A stretch of DNA of 21,950 nucleotides from a virus, in IMG/VR virus record IMGVR_UViG_3300037296_000063, positions 1 through 21,950 of that record. One strand, 5' to 3'. Shown piece after piece: positions 1 to 6,798 of this stretch (within the stretch, counting starts at the first letter, position 1; every line of letters begins with the position of its first letter). The notes beneath the pieces were generated by a model. It saw nothing but the letters and a program-made list of their open reading frames with translations. It was not told the DNA's origin and made no database searches. The position numbers and the translations under genes were made by a program.

Positions 1-1046
1 TCAACGATCAGGTTTTTCAGGTCGCGGGCAGCGTCAGCAGCAGCGGCGAAGTTCTGCGCGTTCAATGCGTCAGAAAGCGCCGTGCGCAACTCCCGGTATT
101 GGCCGATCACATCAGCACCCGGGCCAAGCTGGCCGACACGATCCCCCGCGCTGTCAAGGTCGCCCTTTAGCAGCGCGATGTTCTCTTTCAACTTGCCGAT
201 CCGCGCCGTCAGAATGTCGGTGAAATTGTTGCCGTTTGGCTCGACTTCCAATGTGGCTTGCAGTTGCTCTTGCAGACCCGCAAGCTGATCCTCAAGCCCC
301 TTTATCTCGCCCTCGGTCGCACCGACCACAGCAGACCCAAGGTTGTCTAGTTCACTGGCCAGCTTAGAGCTAAAGTTGTTGAATATGGTAGGGTCAAACA
401 GCGCCTTCATATCAGCCGCTGCAGCCCGCAGTTCAATATCTGCCAGCGCGTCTGCCAGTTCGGAAACGGCAATCGTTATTTCGCCGTATTTCTTGCGCAA
501 ATCCTCAATGCCGCCAGCACTTGCCGCGACCATTGCCGCCTCGGCACGCCCTAAAGCGGCCTGCGCGGCGTCCAGCTTATCGGTAAAGGTTTTCACCTTG
601 TCGCCGGTTTTGTCAGTCTCGCCACCGAGAGTGAAGAACATCGCGGCCAATGGGATGCCGACCGCCGCCACAGTCCCCAGAAGGGGCGCTACAAGGCCAA
701 GTGCGCCGCCAAGCGCACCGAACCCGCCAAACAACTGCGGAAGCTGCTGGGATAAGATACGGCTGGCGCTGGTGCCCATTTCCATCTGCACGGCCATGTC
801 ACCAATCTGCGCGGCTGTGTTTTGCAGGACAAAGCGCCCTGCCCCGCCGATCTGCACTACCTTGCCCAAACCAGTCGCGGCCTTGTTCGATGACACAGCC
901 ATGCGGCTGCCCATTTTGTCGAACCGCTTTTCGATGTTCGTCGCTGTGCTGGTGCCGACCTGCGTGGCCTTAGACATCTGCTTCTCAAACTTGGAAAGCG
1001 AAGCCTCCATGCGCAGCATCAGGCCGGTGTCGATGTTCTGCGCCAT
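1..1046 (-). CDS. Tail length tape-measure protein (N-terminal part, runs off left edge)
   Basis: The minus-strand reading frame opens at ATG 1046 and has no stop down to base 1, so about 348 N-terminal residues are visible. Residues 1-60 begin MAQNIDTGLMLRMEASLSKF and are helical. Residues about 95-140 are strongly hydrophobic and glycine/alanine-rich (an LFGGFGALGGALGLVAPLL stretch), like the membrane-interacting segment of tape-measure proteins. From about residue 145 onward the sequence is charged and heptad-like (EDQLAGLQEQLQATLE), consistent with coiled coil. In siphophages this protein sets tail length and is injected with the DNA. It starts 5 nt after the tail chaperone stop, the expected position for this family. 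The call rests on context and composition; no catalytic motif is expected. The C-terminal part is outside the window. Confidence 0.85.
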   Translation of the reverse strand, partial: MAQNIDTGLMLRMEASLSKFEKQMSKATQVGTSTATNIEKRFDKMGSRMAVSSNKAATGLGKVVQIGGAGRFVLQNTAAQIGDMAVQMEMGTSASRILSQQLPQLFGGFGALGGALGLVAPLLGTVAAVGIPLAAMFFTLGGETDKTGDKVKTFTDKLDAAQAALGRAEAAMVAASAGGIEDLRKKYGEITIAVSELADALADIELRAAAADMKALFDPTIFNNFSSKLASELDNLGSAVVGATEGEIKGLEDQLAGLQEQLQATLEVEPNGNNFTDILTARIGKLKENIALLKGDLDSAGDRVGQLGPGADVIGQYRELRTALSDALNAQNFAAAADAARDLKNLIV

Positions 1047-1051
1047 AGCGG

Positions 1052-1567
1052 TTAAACCTTCATGCGTTCGAGCATTTCTTCAAACTCCGCCTCAGTTGGC
1101 GGCTGCACTTTTTCGCCACCAAAGGCGCGGCACATATGAATGAAGTCTTGGTATGACATTTCGCGCAGCGCGGACGGCGCAACGCCTAGCTTGGCAAATG
1201 ACGCCAGCAATGGGCCAACGTCGTATGGTTCGGCAGGGTCGCCTGCTGGCTTGGTTTCATCGGGCTTGATGCCCTCCATGACGGAAAGCAGGATATCCAG
1301 CGCCAACTCTACCCGCTCGGCCATCGGTGCCGCATCGAATCGGTCTTTCATCAGCCGTTCCGCTTCAACCGACGACATGCCCCCGCCGATCAGGCCGAGG
1401 CGGATCGTGTGGTAAATATCGCGGGCGAAGTAGGTGTGGCGGCCAAGCCGCAGATAGATTTCGCCAAAGCCGACTTTTCCGCAGGCTTCTTCCAGATCCA
1501 TCAGCTTGCCAAAGGGCAGGTTGAACGGGCGATCTTCGCCCGCCCATTGCTTGATGACTTCCGGCAT
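1052..1567 (-). CDS. GTA-gp10-like tail assembly chaperone
   Basis: A 171-residue protein (MPEVIKQWAGEDRPFNLPFG...) resembling the gene-transfer-agent family protein/gp10-like tail chaperone. The N-terminal half (LMDLEEACGKVGFGEIYLRL) looks like the GTA gp10 domain, and the C-terminal part (ALREMSYQDFIHMCRAF) resembles the separate gp10.1-type chaperone segment, so both seem joined in one frame. Such proteins bind the tape measure during tail assembly. The start at ATG 1567 shares one base with the TAA stop of the tail-tube gene (TAATG), implying translational coupling; an earlier in-frame start at 1585 would overlap the tube gene further and has no visible advantage. No convincing slippery heptamer is present, so the usual chaperone frameshift is not evident here. 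Confidence 0.82.
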   Translation of the reverse strand: MPEVIKQWAGEDRPFNLPFGKLMDLEEACGKVGFGEIYLRLGRHTYFARDIYHTIRLGLIGGGMSSVEAERLMKDRFDAAPMAERVELALDILLSVMEGIKPDETKPAGDPAEPYDVGPLLASFAKLGVAPSALREMSYQDFIHMCRAFGGEKVQPPTEAEFEEMLERMKV

Positions 1568-2016
1568 TAGACTGCCGCCGTCCAAACGCGCTGACCTGCG
1601 CCCATGATCGATGCACTGAATGTCGCCGTACTCTTGCCTTCTGCGCCAAACTCCAGCGTGTCCAGAAACGCGGGCAGCGTGTAGAATCCGCCTCCGTCAG
1701 CAGTCGATTCATCAAACATGATCTTGATGTTTTTCTTCGTGGCGTCATCGGCCCATGCACGCCACTGCGTTAGGCTATCGCCCTTCGCTACACGGCCAGA
1801 GATGCTAACAGTCGTATCTTGGCTTTCCAGATAGCGCACAATCAGCGCAGGCAGGCCCAGCGGATCATCGCAGTCCAGCACGACATCTTCGCCCAGGTTG
1901 TTCTTGAGGGTCACGTTGCGGGCATTCGCGCCGCAGGGGAAAGCGAATGTTTCGGTTGGCGTAGCGCCATCACCTAACAAAATGATTAACTTGTCGGACA
2001 GATCGGGTGCAGCCAT
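1567..2016 (-). CDS. Major tail tube protein
   Basis: A 149-residue protein starting MAAPDLSDKLIILLGDGATP. Its length, the beta-rich composition, the 'DGA...ETFAFPCGANARNVTL' opening and an internal SISGRVAKGDSLTQW segment fit the TP901-1/lambda gpV-like tail tube family of siphophages, where it polymerises around the tape measure. The start is ATG 2016, preceded by AAGGAA on the minus strand at good spacing; a longer frame reaching 2067 would add a proline/arginine-rich leader that overlaps the upstream gene. It sits directly before the chaperone and tape measure, as expected. The family call is by pattern and position rather than a signature motif. Confidence 0.8.
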   Translation of the reverse strand: MAAPDLSDKLIILLGDGATPTETFAFPCGANARNVTLKNNLGEDVVLDCDDPLGLPALIVRYLESQDTTVSISGRVAKGDSLTQWRAWADDATKKNIKIMFDESTADGGGFYTLPAFLDTLEFGAEGKSTATFSASIMGAGQRVWTAAV

Positions 2017-2020
2017 TGGC

Positions 2021-2179
2021 CTATTCCTTCTTTTCGGGTTCAACGGGGGTGGCGGAGCCGCTGGCAATCAATGCCTCTGCGGTTGCTTTCGGCAGGTTGT
2101 GTTCACCACCCGCGCGAAATGCTTGAATGACTGCCGGTTTTACCCGATGGTCAACGTCTCGAATGATCCTCACCTTCAT
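2021..2179 (-). CDS. Small conserved-type phage protein, 52 aa, function unknown
   Basis: A 52-residue protein starting MKVRIIRDVDHRVKPAVIQA and ending GSATPVEPEKKE. The start at ATG 2179 has a perfect GGAGG Shine-Dalgarno 5 nt upstream on the minus strand, which rules out the longer frame from 2275. It ends 4 nt before the tail tube start. The visible pattern (a short beta hairpin, 'FRAGGEHNLPKATAEALIASGSA') resembles small proteins encoded beside neck and tail-tube genes in other siphophages, but I do not know a function. It follows a roughly 300-nt gap in leftward genes that is occupied by an oppositely oriented gene, so it needs either read-through or a promoter of its own. Confidence 0.75.
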   Translation of the reverse strand: MKVRIIRDVDHRVKPAVIQAFRAGGEHNLPKATAEALIASGSATPVEPEKKE

Positions 2180-2190
2180 GGGAACCTCCA

Positions 2191-2493
2191 ATGTTAAGAA
2201 TTGCTGTTGTGCTGACCGGCCTTGCGTTGCCGTCCGTCGCGTTGGCCGATGCCTGCGACAAAATACACGCCTCAATCGCAGCCGACTTTAACGCCGCCGC
2301 TGATGATGCCGCCCGATTGATCCAGCGGCGTTTTGACCTATTCAGCCTTGCGTCGAACCAGACGGGCAGCCAATTAGAAGCCGTCGCGCGTCAGGCCGGG
2401 GAACAGGCCGCAGCCATAATCTTGCAGGCCGAAATATCCCGCCGCAACGAACGCGCCGCGATTGATATGCTCTGCCCGATCAGCTTGCCTTGA
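2191..2493 (+). CDS. Predicted exported small protein on the opposite strand (moron)
   Basis: A 100-residue plus-strand protein inside an otherwise leftward tail operon. It opens with a textbook Sec signal peptide: MLRIAVVLTGLALPSVALA, with an A-L-A cleavage site before DACDKI. The mature part, about 81 residues, is alanine-rich, helical and charged (ASIAADFNAAADDAARLIQR) and has two cysteines (in DACDKI and near the end in MLCPIS), which could pair in the periplasm. There is no lipobox. The gene starts 11 nt from the divergent 52-aa gene and overlaps the 3' end of the gp10-like gene tail-to-tail by 14 nt. No minus-strand gene competes for this stretch. The ribosome site is weak, so translation initiation is uncertain. 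Function unknown; a periplasmic lysogeny or exclusion factor is a guess. Confidence 0.6.
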   Translation: MLRIAVVLTGLALPSVALADACDKIHASIAADFNAAADDAARLIQRRFDLFSLASNQTGSQLEAVARQAGEQAAAIILQAEISRRNERAAIDMLCPISLP

Positions 2494-2884
2494 TGGCCTT
2501 GTTCATGGCGCGGGTAATGCGGTTTTTCACGCTTTTGCGCTTCGCCCGCCATACGGGGAAAAAGAACGGGTTTGCAGGCATTTTCACGGTGCCGAACTCT
2601 TGGAACCTTGCATAGAACGCCTTGCCGCCGCCTGCGTAGATCGTGATACGCATGGTGGCGTATTCATTGCCCGCCACCTTGCCCAGCGTGAAGCTGCCCT
2701 TTGGCGCATCGCCCCACGTCCAGCCAATAGACCCGGCCAGATCGCCGGATACATGCGGTGCGACCTGATACATCTGCGCGACGATTTCCTCTGCGATTTC
2801 CTCCATCGCATTGCGCACTTCCATTGCGACACGTTCGGGGATTGCGCCCCATCTGCGCTGAAAATCGGCCAAACCCTGCACCAT
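2480..2884 (-). CDS. HK97 gp10-like head-tail/neck protein
   Basis: A 134-residue protein with the HK97-gp10 family pattern: an N-terminal helix (MVQGLADFQRRWGAIPERV), a central APHVSGDLAGSIGW segment (equivalent to the family's 'AP..tG.L..SI' motif), a beta region ending in FQEFGTVKMPANPFFFPVW, and a basic C-terminal helix. The 'EFGT..MPAnPFf.Pa' stretch is the strongest signature. Members are tail completion or neck proteins joining head and tail. ATG 2884 follows the TGA of the DUF3168-like gene by one base. It is flanked by the expected neck genes. Confidence 0.88.
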   Translation of the reverse strand: MVQGLADFQRRWGAIPERVAMEVRNAMEEIAEEIVAQMYQVAPHVSGDLAGSIGWTWGDAPKGSFTLGKVAGNEYATMRITIYAGGGKAFYARFQEFGTVKMPANPFFFPVWRAKRKSVKNRITRAMNKAIKAS

Positions 2885-2885
2885 G

Positions 2886-3290
2886 TCAGCGCTGCTCGAT
2901 TTCTGCCGTGACGCTCAACCACGAATGCGAAGTCAGTCCGTCAGGGTCCATCATCGCCCGCACGCTTTCCACATAGATTCGGGTCAGCGCGTGAACGTTC
3001 ATCTGCAATGGCTGGTTGTGCAGCGCGTTGTAGACCGCATCCGCCAAATCCTTCGCAGGCCGCAGCCGCTTGCTGCCGTCGCGCACCCAGCAGTCAATCT
3101 GGATGGTTTCCTCGCGCCCGTCGATGCAGTCCATATCCTCCGGCACAAAGTCGGACGGGCCGAAGCTGATCGCCGGGTAAGACGCGGGCTTGCCGTCCAC
3201 AACGTTCGCGCCGACGATAGCCGACACGGCAGGGTCAGCGATAAGCGCGTTGTAGATCGCGGTTTGCAGTTCTGTTGATGCGGAAGCCAT
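2886..3290 (-). CDS. DUF3168-type tail terminator/completion protein
   Basis: A 134-residue protein starting MASASTELQTAIYNALIADP. The pattern 'L..AIY.AL.ADPAVSAIVG', then 'YPAISFGPSDF' and 'QIDCWVRDGSKRLRPAKDLADAVYNAL' is characteristic of DUF3168 (gp17/tail-completion-like) proteins, which cap the tail at the neck in HK97- and GTA-like particles. The start at 3290 shares a base with the stop of the upstream unknown gene (TAATG), so translation is coupled even though that upstream gene looks like an insertion. Length is normal for the family. Confidence 0.87.
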   Translation of the reverse strand: MASASTELQTAIYNALIADPAVSAIVGANVVDGKPASYPAISFGPSDFVPEDMDCIDGREETIQIDCWVRDGSKRLRPAKDLADAVYNALHNQPLQMNVHALTRIYVESVRAMMDPDGLTSHSWLSVTAEIEQR

Positions 3291-3673
3291 TAGCCTTCGG
3301 CCTGTATGCGCGCAATCTCATCATCTGCAAATTTCCTGACTGCGAGAATGCGGTGATCTTCGGGGAAAACGTGGCCAGCAAACCTATCCGACAAGCTAGT
3401 GACCGATCGGTCAAAGTCATCTAGACGACGCCCCGAACAAGTATCCGCCCATCCAAATTCGATAGAGCCTTTGCACTTCTCCGCCGCCCACTTGAGCGTG
3501 TTGCGGGAAAGACTAAACCGCTCGCCAGCACGATTGCACTTTTCATATACTGTGCGGGCGGTTTGCTCGGCCTCAAACTTGCTCTTGCATATAACCAGAA
3601 CGTGCTGCCCAGCTTGCGCCATCTGTAGCGCACTTGATAAACCCATTGTGGACTTGTTTACTGTGTCAGTCAT
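3290..3673 (-). CDS. Unknown protein, 127 aa (third gene of moron-like cassette)
   Basis: A 127-residue protein (MTDTVNKSTMGLSSALQMAQ...). I do not recognise the family. It has an N-terminal segment GLSSALQMAQAGQHVLVICK that resembles a helix followed by a hydrophobic strand, as in Rossmann-like or P-loop folds, but no complete Walker A motif is present. Three cysteines (CK, KCN, KCKG) are scattered and DTCSG adds a fourth. ATG 3673 is preceded by AAGGGTG and overlaps the previous gene's stop by 4 nt (ATGA). It ends in TAATG overlap with the DUF3168 gene. Base composition here is visibly lower in GC than in the structural genes, suggesting acquisition from elsewhere. Confidence 0.7.
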   Translation of the reverse strand: MTDTVNKSTMGLSSALQMAQAGQHVLVICKSKFEAEQTARTVYEKCNRAGERFSLSRNTLKWAAEKCKGSIEFGWADTCSGRRLDDFDRSVTSLSDRFAGHVFPEDHRILAVRKFADDEIARIQAEG

Positions 3674-3897
3674 TTTTCACCCTTAATGCTTTTCATCACC
3701 TCAAAGGCGTTGAATACGATCCTAGCGGAATCGGTTTCGTCCATATCTGGAAGCGCAAGGATTCCTGCGATAAGCAGGATGATAGAGTTTTCGCGGATAT
3801 TACCAGTTACCGCGAATTGCGCCTCGAATGCCGCCATGATCGGCTCAATGAAGTCATAGTCGATCTGGCTAATTCGGTTGTTATCATCTGTGCCCAT
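3670..3897 (-). CDS. Unknown protein, about 75 aa (second gene of moron-like cassette)
   Basis: A short acidic protein starting MGTDDNNRISQIDYDFIEPI if ATG 3897 is used. In-frame TTG (3933) and GTG (3906) codons lie upstream but would overlap the previous gene more and have no better ribosome site; the ATG start overlaps the previous gene by 14 nt. The sequence has one amphipathic/hydrophobic helix (ENSIILLIAGILALPDM) that could be buried or membrane-associated. No recognised family. It overlaps the next gene by 4 nt, so the three cassette genes form one translationally coupled unit. Confidence 0.6.
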   Translation of the reverse strand: MGTDDNNRISQIDYDFIEPIMAAFEAQFAVTGNIRENSIILLIAGILALPDMDETDSARIVFNAFEVMKSIKGEK

Positions 3898-4375
3898 AAA
3901 TTTCACCGTCCGGGCTAGTGTTCTCAGATACAAGACGGTTCAGGGCGGCAACGTCAGCATTCAGCGAGCGCAGAATATCCTTATAAAATTTGGCGCTTCG
4001 TTTTGGCCAGCCTTTCCAGCTAGAAGGCTTAGCCAAATGACTCGCATCCTGCATGGAGCAATATAGCTCTGACAAACGTGTCGTTATAGCTGCGTCAACC
4101 ATGCCAGAGACGGCTGTTTCGTATTTATTCTTGCGCCAATTCTGGGCAATTCTGGTGCGGATCGCATCGCTCGCAATCGCCTCAAATGAGTGGCCATAAA
4201 GCAGCATGTATGTGTAGACAAAAACCACGTCCGGCCCAGCGGATAGCATCGCCTCAAGTTCATCATTGTCGTAGTGAACGGCTTCGCCAGAAACATAGCT
4301 GGCAAGCCGTGGAATAGGCTTGCTATCATCTGCTAGCATTTGATCTGGGAACGGTGTAACCGTGTCGGTAGCCAT
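3884..4375 (-). CDS. Unknown protein, 163 aa (first gene of moron-like cassette)
   Basis: A 163-residue protein starting MATDTVTPFPDQMLADDSKP. ATG 4375 has a strong GGAGG Shine-Dalgarno 8 nt upstream, which chooses it over an in-frame ATG at 4396. The protein is mostly helical; the segment ELEAMLSAGPDVVFVYTYML is hydrophobic, and the C-terminal half is basic and tryptophan-containing (HLAKPSSWKGWPKRSAKFYK). I recognise no domain. It is the first gene downstream of a good sigma70-like promoter (4445-4473), in a stretch with lower GC than its neighbours, between the head closure gene and the neck genes where other phages of this layout have none. This is what makes it a likely moron. Confidence 0.72.
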   Translation of the reverse strand: MATDTVTPFPDQMLADDSKPIPRLASYVSGEAVHYDNDELEAMLSAGPDVVFVYTYMLLYGHSFEAIASDAIRTRIAQNWRKNKYETAVSGMVDAAITTRLSELYCSMQDASHLAKPSSWKGWPKRSAKFYKDILRSLNADVAALNRLVSENTSPDGEIYGHR

Positions 4376-4444
4376 ACTTGAACCTCCTAAGTTCATTGTT
4401 GGTTAGGGCTGGATCGGTGCTGAATACACCTTTCCGGCTCGTTC

Positions 4445-4473
4445 ATTGTAAACCTATATGATCTAAACGGCAA
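4445..4473 (-). promoter_or_regulatory. Sigma70-like promoter for the moron cassette
   Basis: On the minus strand TTGCCG (4473-4468) is followed after exactly 17 nt by TACAAT (4450-4445), five of six bases of the -10 consensus and four of six of the -35. Transcription would begin near 4438, about 60 nt before the ATG at 4375. The -35 lies in the last codons of the head closure gene, so this is an added internal promoter. Confidence 0.5.
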
Positions 4474-4798
4474 CGCCTGATTCGACACGCAACCAGATCC
4501 ACGCCCGGTCGGTGATCGCGTCAATTTCGCGGATATTGTATTTCACGCCGCGCCGCACGTCTCGCATCACATAGTCCGTCGTGATCGCCCGCGATGCCGC
4601 GCTAGACCGCAACTTGACGCGAAAGACCGCCGTGCCGGTCAATCCGCCTGCGTCAACCGCCTCTTTGCCGCGATCATATTCCAGCGATGCCCATGCTGTG
4701 AACACCTCGCCAAACGACACGTCGAAGCCGCCAGAACCGTCCGGCACTTTCGTTTCGCCGTCAAACGCAACGCGCTCATTTAGCTTGCCTGCGGTCAT
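4463..4798 (-). CDS. Phage head closure / head-tail joining protein (SPP1 gp16-like)
   Basis: A 111-residue protein starting MTAGKLNERVAFDGETKVPD. The family pattern 'G.L..RV.......DG.GG....F......WASLE', then 'FRVKLRSS...ITTDYVM' and a C-terminal 'YNIREI' is that of the Phage_H_T_join/head closure family. It caps the connector on the head side before tail joining. ATG 4798 shares a base with the stop of the connector gene (TAATG). Its stop codon is followed by a roughly 90-nt gap containing the moron promoter, unlike the tight spacing elsewhere. Confidence 0.88.
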   Translation of the reverse strand: MTAGKLNERVAFDGETKVPDGSGGFDVSFGEVFTAWASLEYDRGKEAVDAGGLTGTAVFRVKLRSSAASRAITTDYVMRDVRRGVKYNIREIDAITDRAWIWLRVESGVAV

Positions 4799-5367
4799 TA
4801 AATGCTGCCCCAGCGGTGCGGCGCAATCAGCGCCTCATATGCGCCGGTCGGCTTGGCATTGTCCGCAATCGTCTCGCGGTATTCGTAGAGCGTCCCGACG
4901 TGCAGCAATATCGCTGCCTTGATCGACCAAGGCACCTCTGCCGCTGCGCCGTATCCGGTTGTAAATGTCACGCGGACAGGGGCGGGGTTATCATCCTGCA
5001 AGCTGCCCTGCGAAAAGCTGGCAGGGAAAGACACGACAGGCCCGCCGACCATGCCAGCGACGTATGCCCCGGCCACGGTCTGCGGATTTCCGTCCGCGTC
5101 GTCATAGGCAACAGCCACATCGGACGCGGTAGGGAACGGCAAAGCCAGCGTATGATACCAGCATGGGAAGTCCTGCCTCCATGTCTGAGTTACAAGACAC
5201 CGACCAAGGACGCCGTTGTAGCCGTCCAGATAGTCAGTCGCGGCCTGCACGATTGCCTCGATCAGAGTGTTGTCGTCGTCATAATCAACGCGCAGGTGCG
5301 CCTTCGCCTCAATCAGCGTGATGACCTGCTCGGCAGGCGGCGTGATAAGGACAGGGCGCAACTTCAT
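4798..5367 (-). CDS. Head-tail connector protein, gp6 / phiE125 gp8-like
   Basis: A 189-residue protein starting MKLRPVLITPPAEQVITLIE. The segments PPAEQVITLIEAKAHLRVDYDDDN (quoted in part), 'LIEAIVQAATDYLDGY', 'LVTQTWRQDFPCWYHTLALP', 'PVRVTFTTGYG' and 'PWSIKAAILLHVGTLYEYRE' match the DnaA-like-start connector family of GTA/HK97-like phages, which forms the ring under the portal. Length is typical (about 190 residues). ATG 5367 shares one base with the TGA of the 42-aa gene before it. High confidence. Confidence 0.92.
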   Translation of the reverse strand: MKLRPVLITPPAEQVITLIEAKAHLRVDYDDDNTLIEAIVQAATDYLDGYNGVLGRCLVTQTWRQDFPCWYHTLALPFPTASDVAVAYDDADGNPQTVAGAYVAGMVGGPVVSFPASFSQGSLQDDNPAPVRVTFTTGYGAAAEVPWSIKAAILLHVGTLYEYRETIADNAKPTGAYEALIAPHRWGSI

Positions 5368-5495
5368 CAGTCAGCGGCCTTCAAGCCATAAGCGACAGGA
5401 TCGACGCCAAGCGCCTTAGCCTTTTCAAGCGTCATGCCGGAAGGCGATGGCTTTTCGACAGGCTTAGCCTGCTTCGCATCATCTTTGGTAGCCAT
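5367..5495 (-). CDS. Very small protein, 42 aa, between capsid and connector genes
   Basis: A 42-residue reading frame starting MATKDDAKQAKPVEKPSPSG and ending KAADstop. ATG 5495 has a GGAG ribosome site 8 nt upstream (CGGAGTAATCAA), and its TGA shares a base with the connector ATG, so it fits the coupled operon exactly. Composition is lysine/proline-rich at the N-terminus followed by a short 'TLEKAKALGVDPVAYGLKA' segment. Small proteins of this sort are often found at this position in related phages; the function is unknown (capsid decoration or assembly are possibilities only). Confidence 0.7.
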   Translation of the reverse strand: MATKDDAKQAKPVEKPSPSGMTLEKAKALGVDPVAYGLKAAD

Positions 5496-5507
5496 TTGAT
5501 TACTCCG

Positions 5508-5542
5508 AAAAAATGTGGTGAAGGGGCGGCGTTAACCGCCCC
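5508..5542 (-). terminator. Stem-loop after the capsid gene (terminator-like or mRNA-stabilising)
   Basis: In the 55-nt gap after the capsid stop there is a perfect 7-bp GC stem, GGGGCGG (5523-5529) with CCGCCCC (5536-5542), and a 6-nt loop. On the minus strand a run of six T (5513-5508) follows 9 nt later. The T run is too far from the stem for a canonical intrinsic terminator, so partial termination or protection of the abundant capsid mRNA is more likely. Confidence 0.45.
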
Positions 5543-5550
5543 CGCGTTGA

Positions 5551-6783
5551 TTAAACCGCAGCTTGCTTCAAGACCTTGAGGCCCTGTGGATCGACCACAG
5601 AACCGCCAACGCGCTTGGTTGTGTAGAAAAGCACCTTTGGCTTGGCGGTATATGGGTCGCGCAAAACGCGAACACCGGTGCGATCAACGATCAGGTAGCC
5701 CCGGCGGAAGTTTCCGAAGGCGATACCCATCGCGCCAGCAGCCAGGTCAGGCATGTCCGGCAGTTCGGTCAGCGCATAGTTCAGCAAAGTGGATGGCTGA
5801 CCTGCGGCTGTGGACGGTTGCCATAGTTGGCGACCATCGGCATCGCGCAGCTTGCGGATTTTACCCATCGTTGTGCGGTTCATCACGAAACGTGCGTCGT
5901 TGGTGTAGGACGATGGAACCGAATAAATCAGATCCAAAAGTTCATCCTCTGTCACCGCTCCGACAGCAGCGGCAGTCCGCACTGCAATCGCGCCAAGGGG
6001 GTTGATAGCAGCGTTTACACCACCGGTGGCAAAGCTAAGGAAACCAGCGGGTTTGTTGGTGCCGTTGCCGGACACGAACGCAAGACCTTCCTGCTGAGAA
6101 AACTCAGTATTGACCTCGCCAGCGATCCACGCCTCAAGGTTCACCTCGGCATCATCCAGCATACCCTGCGTTGCGCCGGGGTTGGCGTAGATCTCACCGG
6201 TGGTGATCGTCATTTCACCGAACTGCGGTGTGTTGGTCTCAGGACGAGCCGCAGCTTCGCCAACCCAGCCGGAGCCAGTGCCGCGCAGGTTGAACAGCTT
6301 GGTAAAGGCGTTCTTTGAAATGGACTGCGTGGAAGCAATCGCCCGCATTGGTGACACTTCGATCAGCTTATCGGTGATCGTGCGGTCCCATTCCGTCGGG
6401 GCCAGATAACCGCCCTCTGCGTCCGCGCCCTTGTTCAGATTGGCCTGAATTTCGCCGCGCTTAAAGTGCGCATTAAACGATGCGGTGTATTCGGCATCCT
6501 TAACCGGCTCAGTGCCGCCCAGAGTAGAGGCAGCAGCAATCTTCATGTTGGCTTCATCGACCATCTTTTGCAGATCGCCGACACTTGCCTCGATGCGCGA
6601 CAGTTTTTCGGTGGTCACAACGTCATCGAACTTGGCGTTGATTTCCTTGTCCTTATTCACAGTCTCGGTCTTGAAAGCAGACCAATCCCGTTGAAGGTTG
6701 GCAAGGATTTCTTTAACGTCGCCGGTGGCTTCAGCACGCACGGCAACAATACCGCGCTTGGCGGTTTGGTTCGCATAGGTCAT
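5551..6783 (-). CDS. Major capsid protein, HK97 fold
   Basis: A 410-residue protein starting MTYANQTAKRGIVAVRAEAT. Residues about 20-90 form a charged helical delta-domain/scaffold region (EILANLQRDWSAFKTE..., DLQKMVDEANMKIAA) that is normally removed by the prohead protease. The shell domain starts near residue 120 (GADAEGGYLAPTEWDRTI) and carries classic HK97 capsid motifs: 'NLRGTGSGWVGEAA', 'EIYANPGATQGMLDDAEVNLEAWI', 'FVSGNGTNKPAGFL' and a C-terminal 'FGNFRRGYLIVDRTGVRVLRD'. It forms the icosahedral shell. ATG 6783 has AAGGAA upstream. The protease gene ends 15 nt before it, the standard arrangement. Confidence 0.97.
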   Translation of the reverse strand: MTYANQTAKRGIVAVRAEATGDVKEILANLQRDWSAFKTETVNKDKEINAKFDDVVTTEKLSRIEASVGDLQKMVDEANMKIAAASTLGGTEPVKDAEYTASFNAHFKRGEIQANLNKGADAEGGYLAPTEWDRTITDKLIEVSPMRAIASTQSISKNAFTKLFNLRGTGSGWVGEAAARPETNTPQFGEMTITTGEIYANPGATQGMLDDAEVNLEAWIAGEVNTEFSQQEGLAFVSGNGTNKPAGFLSFATGGVNAAINPLGAIAVRTAAAVGAVTEDELLDLIYSVPSSYTNDARFVMNRTTMGKIRKLRDADGRQLWQPSTAAGQPSTLLNYALTELPDMPDLAAGAMGIAFGNFRRGYLIVDRTGVRVLRDPYTAKPKVLFYTTKRVGGSVVDPQGLKVLKQAAV

Positions 6784-6798
6784 TTTGGTTTCCTTAAA

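Noticed and set aside
1105-1118. A5 run (minus strand) near the end of the chaperone gene as a frameshift site
   Set aside because: In frame it reads GGC GAA AAA GTG, which is not an X-XXY-YYZ heptamer, and the chaperone already appears to include both parts in one frame.
343-1143. Plus-strand open frame of 266 codons
   Set aside because: Antisense to the tape-measure gene; serine/alanine-rich translation with no domain signal, and it crosses the end of the chaperone gene.
4816-5391. Plus-strand frame of 191 codons over the connector gene
   Set aside because: Antisense shadow of the clearly recognised gp6-like connector gene.
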